The notes beneath the pieces are model-generated. The model worked only from the letters and a program-made list of their open reading frames with translations, made no database searches and was not told the DNA's origin. From an uncultured Campylobacter sp. (GTDB taxonomy: Bacteria > Campylobacterota > Campylobacteria > Campylobacterales > Campylobacteraceae), in assembly GCF_937959485.1 (NCBI RefSeq), contig NZ_CALGPY010000004.1, positions 186,001 through 250,000 of the forward strand: a stretch of DNA of 64,000 nt, written 5' to 3'. Both the position numbers and the translations under genes were made by a program. This document shows, one piece after another, positions 26,960-35,482 of the stretch (positions are counted from its first letter, which is position 1; each line of letters starts with the position of its first letter).

Positions 26960-28794
26960 GCGATTACGGACTAAATATTTGGGGGAATTCCAACTTCACG
27001 ATAGACGGCGGCAAGCTATGCCTAAACTCCGATTTCAAGCAGCCTTTGGTGGATATCATAAAAGAGATACGCGCAGACGGCGTGCGAGGCCCGATACTGC
27101 TGCGCTTTCCGCACCTCATCAAAAAGCAGATCGTCGAAATTTACTCAAATTTTAACCGCGCTATTAAGGAGTTTGATTACAAGGGAAAATTCCACGCTGT
27201 CTATCCGCTCAAAGTAAATCAATTCCCGGGCTTCGTTAAAAATTTAGTCGATATCGGCGAGCCTTACGGATACGGACTCGAGGCCGGCAGCAAGCCCGAA
27301 CTGCTGCTAGCGATGGCGTATAACAAATACGGCGCGCCAATTACCGTAAACGGTTTTAAAGATAAGGAGCTTATAAATATCGGCTTCATCGCCGCAGAGA
27401 TGGGGCATAACGTGACGCTTACGATCGAGGGGCTAAATGAGCTTGAAACTATCATCGAAACGGCTAAGGAGCGCTTTGCGCCAAAGCCTTTCATCGGGCT
27501 ACGCATCAGGCTGCACAACTCCGGAAGCGGACTGTGGGCAAAAAGCGGCGGGATAAATTCCAAATTCGGCCTTACCTCGACCGAGCTTATAGAGGCGATA
27601 AACTTGCTCAAGAAAAACGACCTCATCGAGCAGTTTACGATGATTCATTTTCATATCGGCTCGCAGATTACAGAGATCCACCCGCTCAAAAAGGCTCTCA
27701 TAGAGGCGGGCAATATCTACACCGAGCTTCGCAAAATGGGTGCGAAAAATTTAAAATCCATAAATTTAGGCGGAGGGCTCGCTATCGAATACTCCCAAGC
27801 CAAAGAAAGCTCCAGCCGCAACTATACGCTAAAAGAATACGCCAACGACGTGGTCTTCCTGCTAAAATCGATCGCAGAGGATAAAAAAGAGGCCGAGCCC
27901 GATATCTTTATCGAGAGCGGCAGATACGTAGCCGCCAGCCACGCTGTGCTAGTAGCGCCGATTTTGGAGCTTTTTACCCAAGAATACGCCGAAGAGAAGC
28001 TCGCCCTAAAAAAGGATAATCCGCCGGTAGTCGCCGAGCTATACGATCTGTATAAAACTCTAAAGCCGTCCAACGCGCTAGAGTATCTGCACGACGCCAT
28101 GTCGCATATGGAGAGCGTGCTTACCCTTTTTGATCTGGGATATGTCGATCTGATCGACCGCTCAAACGGCGAAATTTTGGTTCATCTAATAATGCGAAAG
28201 GCGTATGGAATTTTAGGCAACAAGCAAGAATATAGTAATTTCTTAAACTCCCTAGGCAACGCTCAAGAGCGCTATTTGGTAAATTTCTCGATCTTTCAAA
28301 GCCTGCCAGATTTTTGGGGCATCAAGCAGCACTTCCCGATCATGCCGCTAGAGAGGCTGGATGAGCGCGCCACGCTATCGGCGTCGATCTGGGATATCAC
28401 CTGCGATAGCGACGGAGAGATAGAATTCGACAGCCAAAAAAATCCGCTATTTCTGCACGACGTAGATCCCGAAGAGGAGGAGTACTTTTTGGGCTTTTTT
28501 CTTGTCGGTGCCTATCAGGAGGTGCTTGGCATGAGCCACAACCTCTTTGCACACCCCACCGAAGCGACCGTGATCTTGCGCGATGACGGCGGCTTTGAGA
28601 TCAAGGACTTTATCGAATCTCAATCGGTCATCGACATCTTGGAGGATATGGACTACGACGTAGTAGATATCCGCGAAAGCCTAAACGAGCGCGTCGAAAA
28701 ATCAAATCTTATCGGAGATAAAGAGAAAAAGCATATCCTGGGCGAACTATATCTATTTTTAAACGACAATAGCTACTTAAAGACGATCAAATGA
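26956..28794 (+). CDS. speA: Biosynthetic arginine decarboxylase
   Basis: A PLP-dependent fold-III decarboxylase making agmatine for polyamine synthesis. It has 612 residues, normal for SpeA. The PLP-binding lysine is in FHAVYPLKVNQF near residue 84; the phosphate-binding glycine loop is LGGGLAIEYS near 275; the substrate-binding part includes HDAMSHMES and the C-terminal GAYQEVLGMSHNLF. The ATG overlaps the hisS stop and its own stop overlaps the cysE start, so the genes are coupled. C. jejuni needs SpeA for norspermidine-type polyamine routes; that use here is inferred. Confidence 0.96.
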   Translation: MSDYGLNIWGNSNFTIDGGKLCLNSDFKQPLVDIIKEIRADGVRGPILLRFPHLIKKQIVEIYSNFNRAIKEFDYKGKFHAVYPLKVNQFPGFVKNLVDIGEPYGYGLEAGSKPELLLAMAYNKYGAPITVNGFKDKELINIGFIAAEMGHNVTLTIEGLNELETIIETAKERFAPKPFIGLRIRLHNSGSGLWAKSGGINSKFGLTSTELIEAINLLKKNDLIEQFTMIHFHIGSQITEIHPLKKALIEAGNIYTELRKMGAKNLKSINLGGGLAIEYSQAKESSSRNYTLKEYANDVVFLLKSIAEDKKEAEPDIFIESGRYVAASHAVLVAPILELFTQEYAEEKLALKKDNPPVVAELYDLYKTLKPSNALEYLHDAMSHMESVLTLFDLGYVDLIDRSNGEILVHLIMRKAYGILGNKQEYSNFLNSLGNAQERYLVNFSIFQSLPDFWGIKQHFPIMPLERLDERATLSASIWDITCDSDGEIEFDSQKNPLFLHDVDPEEEEYFLGFFLVGAYQEVLGMSHNLFAHPTEATVILRDDGGFEIKDFIESQSVIDILEDMDYDVVDIRESLNERVEKSNLIGDKEKKHILGELYLFLNDNSYLKTIK

Positions 28795-29486
28795 GTTTTT
28801 GGCAAATTTTAAAACAGGACTTCACCGAGCCCTTGCGCCAAGACCCCGCATGCAACAGCGTATTTGAGATATTTTTCTGCTATCCCGGTGTCTGGGCGCT
28901 AATAAATTACCGCTTCGCGCATTTTTTCTACGAGCGAGGTTTTAAGCTCATTGCTCGCGCGATCAGCGGACTTAGCCGCATAATCACCGCCGTAGATATA
29001 AACCCGGGCGCACGTATCGGCTCGGGCGTGTTTTTCGACCACGCCACGGGGCTTGTCATCGGAGAAACGGCGATCATCGGCGATAACTGTCTGATCTATC
29101 AGGGCGTCACTCTCGGCGGCGTGAGCTTAGAGCACGGCAAGCGCCATCCGACGCTGCAAAACGGCGTCGTAGTTGGTGCAGGAGCTAAAGTATTAGGTAA
29201 CATCACCATCGGCGAAAATTCCAAAATCGGCGCAAATTCCGTCGTCGTAAAGGACATCGCGCCAAACTGCACCGCCGTAGGCGTGCCTGCTAGAATTTTA
29301 GGCGGCTGCGAGAGCGATCCTTTAGCGCATAATAAAATTCCTGATATCAGCCAGGAGCTTATCAAATATCTCATCAAGCGTATCGAAATTTTGGAAGAGT
29401 GCATCTGTAGCGGCAGAAAAGATATCGCCGCAATGGACGAGGATCTAAATAAATTCTACGAAGAGTATCTGAAATCATTAAAATAA
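28791..29486 (+). CDS. cysE: Serine O-acetyltransferase
   Basis: This enzyme acetylates serine with acetyl-CoA as the first step of cysteine synthesis. The 231-residue protein has the N-terminal helical region, then the left-handed beta-helix hexapeptide repeats (GARIGSGVFFDHATGLVIGE, GVTLGG) with the catalytic His pair in DHATG and HGKRHP. The last helix carries acidic residues. The ATG overlaps the speA stop. Confidence 0.96.
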   Translation: MSFWQILKQDFTEPLRQDPACNSVFEIFFCYPGVWALINYRFAHFFYERGFKLIARAISGLSRIITAVDINPGARIGSGVFFDHATGLVIGETAIIGDNCLIYQGVTLGGVSLEHGKRHPTLQNGVVVGAGAKVLGNITIGENSKIGANSVVVKDIAPNCTAVGVPARILGGCESDPLAHNKIPDISQELIKYLIKRIEILEECICSGRKDIAAMDEDLNKFYEEYLKSLK

Positions 29487-29495
29487 AGGGTTAAA

Positions 29496-29975
29496 GTGAA
29501 AAAAGCTCTATTTTTTACGATTTGTGCAATTTTATCGGCAAGCGGCAGCGATGCTAATAGCGCGAAAAATTCTGCAAACGACGCCGGAATAAATTTAGTA
29601 AAAAGCCTGTATAGCAAAAATGTATATTTCGGCGATCGCAAAAATATCCTATCGGCTTCTTTCAAATCCGCGCTTATGCAGGATGAAGCATCTGCTGGCG
29701 AAGGCGAGGTAGGCTGCTTGGACTACGATCCTGTGATTGCGGGCCAGGATGTCTGCGACGATGCGAAATATGATTTCGAGCTAGGGCGGCGCGACACCGT
29801 CGTAGTAACTCAGACCTGCCCCTACGGCACGCAGACGATAATCTACAAACTCATCCGTAGCGGAGGCGATTATAAAATCGACGATATCTACAACCAAAAC
29901 CCGAACGATAGCAGGGCTTTTAGCGTCAAAAATCAAATTTTAAATTGTCTAAACCAATCCAAGGAGCATCAATGA
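29496..29975 (+). CDS. Small secreted Cys-containing hypothetical protein
   Basis: A 159-residue protein with a GTG start and an N-terminal signal peptide (MKKALFFTICAILSASGSDA, probable cleavage near residue 20). The mature part holds four or five Cys residues (CLDYD, VCDD, QTCPYG, LNCLN), suggesting disulfides in the periplasm. No family is recognised. It sits between cysE and aspB, which are adjacent in C. jejuni, and its stop overlaps the aspB ATG as ATGA, so it is translated with them. Confidence 0.8.
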   Translation: MKKALFFTICAILSASGSDANSAKNSANDAGINLVKSLYSKNVYFGDRKNILSASFKSALMQDEASAGEGEVGCLDYDPVIAGQDVCDDAKYDFELGRRDTVVVTQTCPYGTQTIIYKLIRSGGDYKIDDIYNQNPNDSRAFSVKNQILNCLNQSKEHQ

Positions 29976-31150
29976 AATTAACACTTTCAAGTCGCGTAAG
30001 CAAGCTCGGTGAAAGCCTAACGATCGCAATCAGCACCAAAGCCAAACAGATGAAAGCCCAGGGGCAAGACGTCGTGATCCTAAGTGCGGGCGAGCCCGAT
30101 TTTGATACCGCAGAGGTCGCCAAAAGGGCTGTCATAGAAGCTATGGCTAAGGGCTGCGGAAAATATACGCCTGTTGCCGGCACGCCTGAAATTTTAAATT
30201 TAATCGCGCAGAAGCTAAAGCGCGACAACGGCCTAAATTACAGGCCCGATCAGATCATCACCAACGTCGGCGCCAAACACTCGCTATTTAACGCCTTTAA
30301 CTGCATCTTAAACGAAGGCGATGAGGTTATAATACCGGCGCCTTATTGGGTCACCTACCCCGAAATTGTAAAATTCTGCGGCAGCAAGCCCGTCATCGTA
30401 GACACCAAGGCGGAAAACCGATACAAAATCACCGCCTCGCAGCTCAAAGCCGCGATCACGCCGCGCACGAAGGCGCTGTGCCTTTTCAACCCGAGTAACC
30501 CCGCAGGCGCCGTATATTCGCGCCAGGAGCTACAAGAGCTTGCGGAAGTGCTAAAGGGCACGGATATTTTAGTAATTGCCGATGAAATTTACGAAAAAAT
30601 CGTCTTCGGCAAGAGTTTCATAGCCGCAGCAAGCATCAGTGAGGATATGTTCGAGCGCACCGTGACGATCAACGGGCTAAGCAAATGCGGCGCGATGCCC
30701 GGCTGGCGCTTCGGATACACCGCCTGTGCGATCGATGAGCTAAATAAGGCGATGATCAGCCTGCAAAGCCAAAGCGTCAGCAACGTAGCTAGCATCGTCC
30801 AGGCAGGCGCTATGCCGGTGCTGCGCGGCGAGGCGGACGATTATATCGAAGAGATGAGGCGCGAATACGAGCGCAGGCGCGATTTTAGCACGGACGCGAT
30901 AAGCGCGATCCCAGGGCTTAGTGTCGTAAAACCAGATGGCGCATTTTATTTCTTCATAGATTGCTCCCAGGTAGAACCCGATAGTATGAAATTTTGCATG
31001 CAACTGCTAGATAAAGGGCTCGTAGCCACGGTGCCAGGAAGCGGATTTGGCATGGATGGGCACTTCCGCATAAGCTTTGCGTGCTCTATGGAAAATCTAA
31101 AACGCGGCTTTGAGCGCATAGAAAAATTCGTAAAAAATTACCACAGATAG
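29972..31150 (+). CDS. aspB: Aspartate aminotransferase, class I
   Basis: A PLP aminotransferase converting aspartate and 2-oxoglutarate to oxaloacetate and glutamate. It has 392 residues from ATG 29972, preceded by AAGGAG; a longer frame from 29945 has no ribosome site. Family marks are SAGEPDFDT, FNPSNPAGAVYS, the PLP-lysine segment TINGLSKCGAMPGWRFGY, and the C-terminal Arg in HFRISFA. It ends the operon. Which amino acids it prefers cannot be read from sequence. Confidence 0.95.
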   Translation: MKLTLSSRVSKLGESLTIAISTKAKQMKAQGQDVVILSAGEPDFDTAEVAKRAVIEAMAKGCGKYTPVAGTPEILNLIAQKLKRDNGLNYRPDQIITNVGAKHSLFNAFNCILNEGDEVIIPAPYWVTYPEIVKFCGSKPVIVDTKAENRYKITASQLKAAITPRTKALCLFNPSNPAGAVYSRQELQELAEVLKGTDILVIADEIYEKIVFGKSFIAAASISEDMFERTVTINGLSKCGAMPGWRFGYTACAIDELNKAMISLQSQSVSNVASIVQAGAMPVLRGEADDYIEEMRREYERRRDFSTDAISAIPGLSVVKPDGAFYFFIDCSQVEPDSMKFCMQLLDKGLVATVPGSGFGMDGHFRISFACSMENLKRGFERIEKFVKNYHR

Positions 31151-32658
31151 GCATGCCAGCGAAATTTTGATCTAAATTTTAACGCAGCTCGCCGCAGTAA
31201 TGGATTTTGAGACAAATTTGACTCGACGATACGGCGAATTTTGTGTAAATTTTGCGCGGCGCGACGACGAAATTTTGACCGTAAATTTAGTGCGCACGAC
31301 GGCGAAATTTAAAACAAATCTAGTGCGGTGCAACTCGGCGGCAAAATTTAATGTAGATCCTGTCGGGCGTAGTACGGCGCGACGGTAGAATTTTAACGTA
31401 ATCCCGCGCGGCGCGGCAGTAGAGCTTAATGCTGATCTGACGCGATGCGGCTCCGCACGATACGGCTTAGCGACGGAATTTATACGACCGCCGGGCGCGG
31501 CTAAATTTTGTGCCGCCCGACACGGCTTGGAATTTTTAGAATTTAATGCGGCGGCTCGGTGCGGTTAAATTTCGCGCCGTTTTAATTTAAGAGCATTTAA
31601 AATTTCATGCCGTTTTATTTAGGGCGTTAGAATTTCATATTGCCGCATTACGGCGCCTGCCGCGCGAAATTTTATCTCGGCGGCGATAATTCTAACGCGG
31701 ATACGGTCCTGCGCGGCGCACAGGCAGATCCGGCCGCCAAAGCCCAAATCCGCTTAAATTTAAAATTTCAAGCCCACTCGGGTTAAATTTCAAACCTAGC
31801 GCCCGTTTAAGGCGCGTGCAGGGCGAACATAAATACGCGCGCCGCCTAAACGGCGCATAGACGAGACGATCCGCCTCGCCCTATCGCGCCGGCAGACTTA
31901 GATAATTTCAAATGCGGCGGCGATCCTGCTGTGATGCACCGCGACATGCTTTTGCAAATCTCGCGCTGAAATACCAATTTGCGACTTGTATTTCGGCGGC
32001 ATGCCGCGACACGTTTTTGCGAACGTCTCGTTTGTGGCGGAGTAGCAGGGCGGCACGGATCAAATATACCGCGGTCGCGAATGAGCGAAATTGCCCGTCT
32101 AAATTTTACCCGTTCGCTTCTCGCAAGTGCTTGCATGCACTCCGCATTTTATACGCGGTGCGACGCCGCATCCACGACGCAAAAATACAGAGGCGCACAA
32201 ATAAAGCGATCCGTGTGCGCGATAAAAAATACAGAGGCGCGGCAAGCGTGCCAAGCGGCGCGAACGAAACGAGCGGCGGGAGTGAGGCAATCTTTTAAAT
32301 TTTACTCTCGCAAGCCTTAAAAAAATCCACTGCGTCACGGCTCGACTTCTTTTTCTGCGTAGCTCGCCGCACTGCCAAAATTTATCGCATGACGAAATCA
32401 AGTAGTTTAATCGCGCAGGTTCTGCCAAAATCGCCCGCTCAAATTTTAAAAAATCTCGCCATTTACTTTAAATTTTATCGCTAGGGCGCGCAAAATTTGC
32501 GTCAAATTTCATCGTCTCGCTAAGTTAAAATTTCGGCTCCTTTAAAATTTTCCTCTGTGCGAGCTCTCGGAATTTCTCCTTTTTTTGAAATTTTAACGCA
32601 CATTTAACTAAAAAATTCAATAATTTCAAATGTATATTTTACTTTTAAAGGAGAACAT
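31151..32658. repeat. 1.5-kb non-coding repeat tract upstream of the TsdA-like gene
   Basis: No credible gene is seen; short frames here have no ribosome sites or family signs. The first 250 bases repeat a unit like CGACGGCGAAATTTTGACC-GTAAATTTAGTGCG with a spacing near 35-45 bases. From about 31380 to 31680 the sequence matches, block by block and imperfectly, a stretch on the other side of the TsdA gene. From 31830 onward GCGGC-rich fragments dominate. The last 80 bases are AT-rich and hold the promoter (TATATT near 32633). Confidence 0.65.
31440..31680 (+). repeat. Left copy of an imperfect direct repeat flanking the TsdA gene
   Basis: The block includes TACGGCTTAGCGACGGAATT at about 31459, then ATACGACCG, GGGCGCGGCTAA, a GCCGCCCGA segment, GAATTTAAT near 31538, and GCCGCATTACGGCGCCTGC near 31642. 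The same sequence of landmarks, in the same order and orientation, occurs at 33740-34060. Confidence 0.8.
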
Positions 32659-33648
32659 ATGAGAAAAACCGCCCTTGTTTTAGCGCTTCCGCTCTTTTTT
32701 ACGCCCGTTTTAGGCTTTGATGTAGCCAAACTCAACGCCAAAAAAGCCGTGCCGTACGAGCAAAAGACGCAGGAATTTAGGCTGCCCGTAGGCATCGACG
32801 AAAACGGCGTCATAGACGAGGCAAAGCTCGGCGACTCGCCTTATGCGAAGACCGTCATCTACGGCGCGAAGCTCATCAACGAGACGACGAGGTATCTCGG
32901 GCCGCAGGCAAAGGACGAAAAAATGCGCTTTGCGGGCAATAACCTCTCCTGTTCGAGCTGTCATACGAGCGGCGGCGTCGTGCCCGATCAAAGCCCGTTT
33001 GTTGGTATCTACGCGAGATTTCCGCAGTATGTCGCGAGATCGGATCAGTTAGTCACGCTGCAAGACCGCATAAATGGCTGTTTTCAGCGCTCTATGGCGG
33101 GCAAAGCGATCCCTACGAACTCCAAAGAGATGCGCGCGATGATCGCCTACATGCACTGGCTCTCCACAGGATATGAGGTCGGCGCAAAGCTAAAAGGCCA
33201 GGGGCTACCGAAAGCGCAGTTTTTAGACCGCGCGGCGGATCCTAAAAAAGGAGGCGAAATTTATGCCGCAAAATGCGCCGCCTGCCACGGCGAAAACGGC
33301 GAAGGGATAAAAAACGATGGGTTTGCTCAAAGCGGCGATTACTACACATTCCCCGCGCTTTGGGGCGATGACAGCTACAATACGGGCGCCGGTATGTATA
33401 GGCTCATCGAAGGAGCGAGGTATGTCAAAGCCACTATGCCTAAAGGAGACGCCTCGCTAAGCTGGGAGGAAGCTTTCGACGTGACGGCGTATATAAACTC
33501 AAAACCGCGCAAAATCAAACCCGATAGAGAGAAAGATTTCCCAGACCTAGACGTCAAGCAGATGGATATGGACGTGGGGCCCTACAACGACGGATTTGAC
33601 GAGAACGATCACCGCTTCGGCCCATACAAGCGCATGATCAAAAAATAA
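32659..33648 (+). CDS. tsdA: Diheme c-type cytochrome, TsdA-type thiosulfate dehydrogenase / tetrathionate reductase
   Basis: A 329-residue periplasmic protein with a signal peptide (residues 1-19), and heme sites CSSCH at 98-102 and CAACH at 206-210. The segment GRFPQY-like (YARFPQYVARSDQ) followed by RINGCFQRSM is typical of TsdA; Cys141 there matches the unusual Cys ligand of heme 1. TsdA enzymes interconvert thiosulfate and tetrathionate, and in C. jejuni the enzyme can act as a tetrathionate reductase. Direction here is inferred only. AAAGGAG lies six bases before the ATG. It is a single gene with repeat tracts on both sides. Confidence 0.88.
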   Translation: MRKTALVLALPLFFTPVLGFDVAKLNAKKAVPYEQKTQEFRLPVGIDENGVIDEAKLGDSPYAKTVIYGAKLINETTRYLGPQAKDEKMRFAGNNLSCSSCHTSGGVVPDQSPFVGIYARFPQYVARSDQLVTLQDRINGCFQRSMAGKAIPTNSKEMRAMIAYMHWLSTGYEVGAKLKGQGLPKAQFLDRAADPKKGGEIYAAKCAACHGENGEGIKNDGFAQSGDYYTFPALWGDDSYNTGAGMYRLIEGARYVKATMPKGDASLSWEEAFDVTAYINSKPRKIKPDREKDFPDLDVKQMDMDVGPYNDGFDENDHRFGPYKRMIKK

Positions 33649-34526
33649 AATCAAACGCCGTCCTCGCGGCGACGGAATTTTGACGTAAATTTGTCGCGGC
33701 TCGACGACGGAATTTAACGCAAACCTAGCGGCTGTGACTTTGCACAATACGGCTTAGCGACGGAATTTATACGACCGCTGGGCGCGGCTAATTTTATGCC
33801 GCCCGAGACGGCTCGGCTCGGAATTTTCAGAATTTAATCGCGGTTGCGGTAGCCAAACGCGGTTAAATTCCGAGCCGTCTTTTCAAGGGTAGCCAAATTC
33901 GCGCTGCTTCATTGGGGCGCGGATAAAATTTCACGCTGTTTTATTCAAATGCGTTTAAATTTCAAACCGCATGGACAAAAAGGGCGCTAAAATCACACTC
34001 GTTTTATTCAAATGCGTTTAAATTTTAAACCGCCGCATTACGACGCCTGCTGTGCCACGCACTGCTCGCGATTTAAAATTTCGCTTCGGAATTTTAAAAT
34101 TTCATCGCACGACGCATCCGGATTTCGTCGCAAAAGCTCCGACGCAAACGCCGCCTGCGGCAGAGCTTTTAAAATTTCATCGTGAAATTTTAAAATTTTA
34201 CGCCGAGGCTTTCAATCCTTGCGCTGCCTGCCTCTTGATACAGCCACGCTAAAAATTTAACCAAACACGACGAACAAGACGAGCGCAACGAACACAACCT
34301 ACGCCGCAGAGCGACGCGCGACGAACCAAAAAGCGCGCGGCGCAGATCGTAAACGAGCTAAATTTTAAAATTTTACCGCGCCCGAGGCCTTGGTGCAAGC
34401 GCGATAAATTTTATGTTTTAGTGCGCCTTTGAGCCTGGGTCTATCAAATAAATTTTAAACGAAATTCTAACGCTACGGCGCTATTTTATATTTTTATAAA
34501 GACTATTTTAGTAAAATCAGAGCTTT
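33649..34526. repeat. 880-bp non-coding repeat tract between TsdA and the polyene cluster
   Basis: No gene is seen. The left half is the second copy of the TsdA-flanking repeat. Within it a smaller unit, TTTTATTCAAATGCGTTTAAA, appears twice (near 33940 and 34003). The right half carries AAAATTTCATCG words and GACGAAC...GACGAGC repeats. The last 60 bases are AT-rich, with TAAAAT at 34512-34517 as a candidate -10 for the cluster. Confidence 0.6.
33740..34060 (+). repeat. Right copy of the direct repeat flanking the TsdA gene
   Basis: The block starts with AATACGGCTTAGCGACGGAA at about 33747, followed by TATACGACCGCTGGGCGCGG, GCCGCCCGAGACGG and GAATTTAATCG. It ends with GCCGCATTACGACGCCTGC near 34031. 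Identity to 31440-31680 is high in the first 60 bases and drops afterward, with extra material inserted in the middle. Confidence 0.8.
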
Positions 34527-35069
34527 ATGAGCGAGATAAAAATTTTAATCACCGACGAGGATCTGCGCGCCCCGAGGCGGCTTTTGAGCAGGCGCGATAA
34601 GAAGCTGGCGTGCGCGCGAGCCCATCTGCGCGAGTTTCGCGTTTCGCGGGCGCTTAAGGCGCGCTTTAAAAAACGCGGCAAATTTTGCATCTCGCACAAA
34701 AGCGAGGATGACAAAACGATCGTCGCCGTGGGTTTTGCAAGGCAAAAATTCGGACTCGATCTTGAAATTTTAAAACCGCGGAATTTTGCCGCGGCGAGCG
34801 AGTTTTGTTTCAACGACTTTGAGCGCGAGCTTTTAGCGGCGGCAGACGAAGGCGAAAAGACGCTCGTTTTTTATAAAATTTACACGATCAAAGAGGCGCT
34901 GATTAAGGCGCGAAGCCTGGGTTTTTACGCGCTTGCTCGCGTGGGGCTGGCGCGCGGCGCAGATGGAGAGGCTTTGGCGCTTGATGAGCGCGGCAGGGCG
35001 TGGCCATACAAGAGCTATATTTTGGAGGGCGAGATTTTGATTTCGCTCGTTTTTAGGGAGAATTTTTGA
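34527..35069 (+). CDS. 4'-phosphopantetheinyl transferase of the aryl-polyene cluster
   Basis: A Sfp/AcpT-type enzyme that loads the phosphopantetheine arm onto the cluster's carrier proteins. It has 180 residues; the Mg-binding motif is GLDLE at residues 76-80 and the second signature YTIKEALIKA at 119-128. It starts the gene run, and its last bases overlap the TTG of the next gene. The small size matches group I transferases. Partners are most likely the two ACPs at 43126-43663. Confidence 0.88.
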   Translation: MSEIKILITDEDLRAPRRLLSRRDKKLACARAHLREFRVSRALKARFKKRGKFCISHKSEDDKTIVAVGFARQKFGLDLEILKPRNFAAASEFCFNDFERELLAAADEGEKTLVFYKIYTIKEALIKARSLGFYALARVGLARGADGEALALDERGRAWPYKSYILEGEILISLVFRENF

Positions 35070-35482
35070 GACCTGTTTATCGTTTTTACGCTATTTCTAA
35101 AACGGCTTTCATTCTGCTTTGCGCCGCGTTTTTTATAAGCGGATGCGCGCGCAAGGCGTCTGAGCAAATAGCGGAATTTAGCCAAAAGCAGTTCATCCTG
35201 ACGGACGAGCTCGGCGTAAAAAGCAGAGCCCTAATCTCAAAAATTTCGCCCGCAAGCGGCGAAGAGGGCCGCTACAAGCTCGTCTGGCTCGATATGCTAG
35301 GCGCGCCGATCGCACGTAAAATTTTATCGATCAAAGGCGGCGAGGCGAAATTTCGCAACGACGGCTTCCTGCCGCCCGATTCGCAAAGCGAGCGAGTATT
35401 TTTAGCCCTGCTTGAGAATGCGAATAAAGCGAATTTCACCATAAGCGCAAAGGGGCGCCGATATGACGCAGTATCTAAGTAG
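35066..35482 (+). CDS. DUF3261-like lipoprotein (ApeN-like)
   Basis: A 138-residue lipoprotein; lipobox ISGC puts the lipidated Cys near residue 27. The mature domain (RYKLVWLDMLGAPIARKILSI region) fits the DUF3261 lipoproteins found in aryl-polyene clusters. It presumably acts in envelope transfer of the product. The start is TTG with AGGGA just before it, overlapping the upstream stop; the 3' end overlaps the ketosynthase gene by 20 bases. Confidence 0.72.
   Translation: MRPVYRFYAISKTAFILLCAAFFISGCARKASEQIAEFSQKQFILTDELGVKSRALISKISPASGEEGRYKLVWLDMLGAPIARKILSIKGGEAKFRNDGFLPPDSQSERVFLALLENANKANFTISAKGRRYDAVSK

Noticed and set aside
31200..31388. 62-codon frame downstream of aspB
   Set aside because: Encodes the local repeat unit only; no ribosome site.
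33655..33675. Terminator hairpin after the TsdA gene
   Set aside because: Only a 5-bp GC stem (CGCCG/CGGCG) without a T-run.
31440..34060. Transposon or IS explanation for the TsdA-flanking repeats
   Set aside because: The repeats are direct and diverged, there is no transposase frame, and no short target-site duplication was seen.
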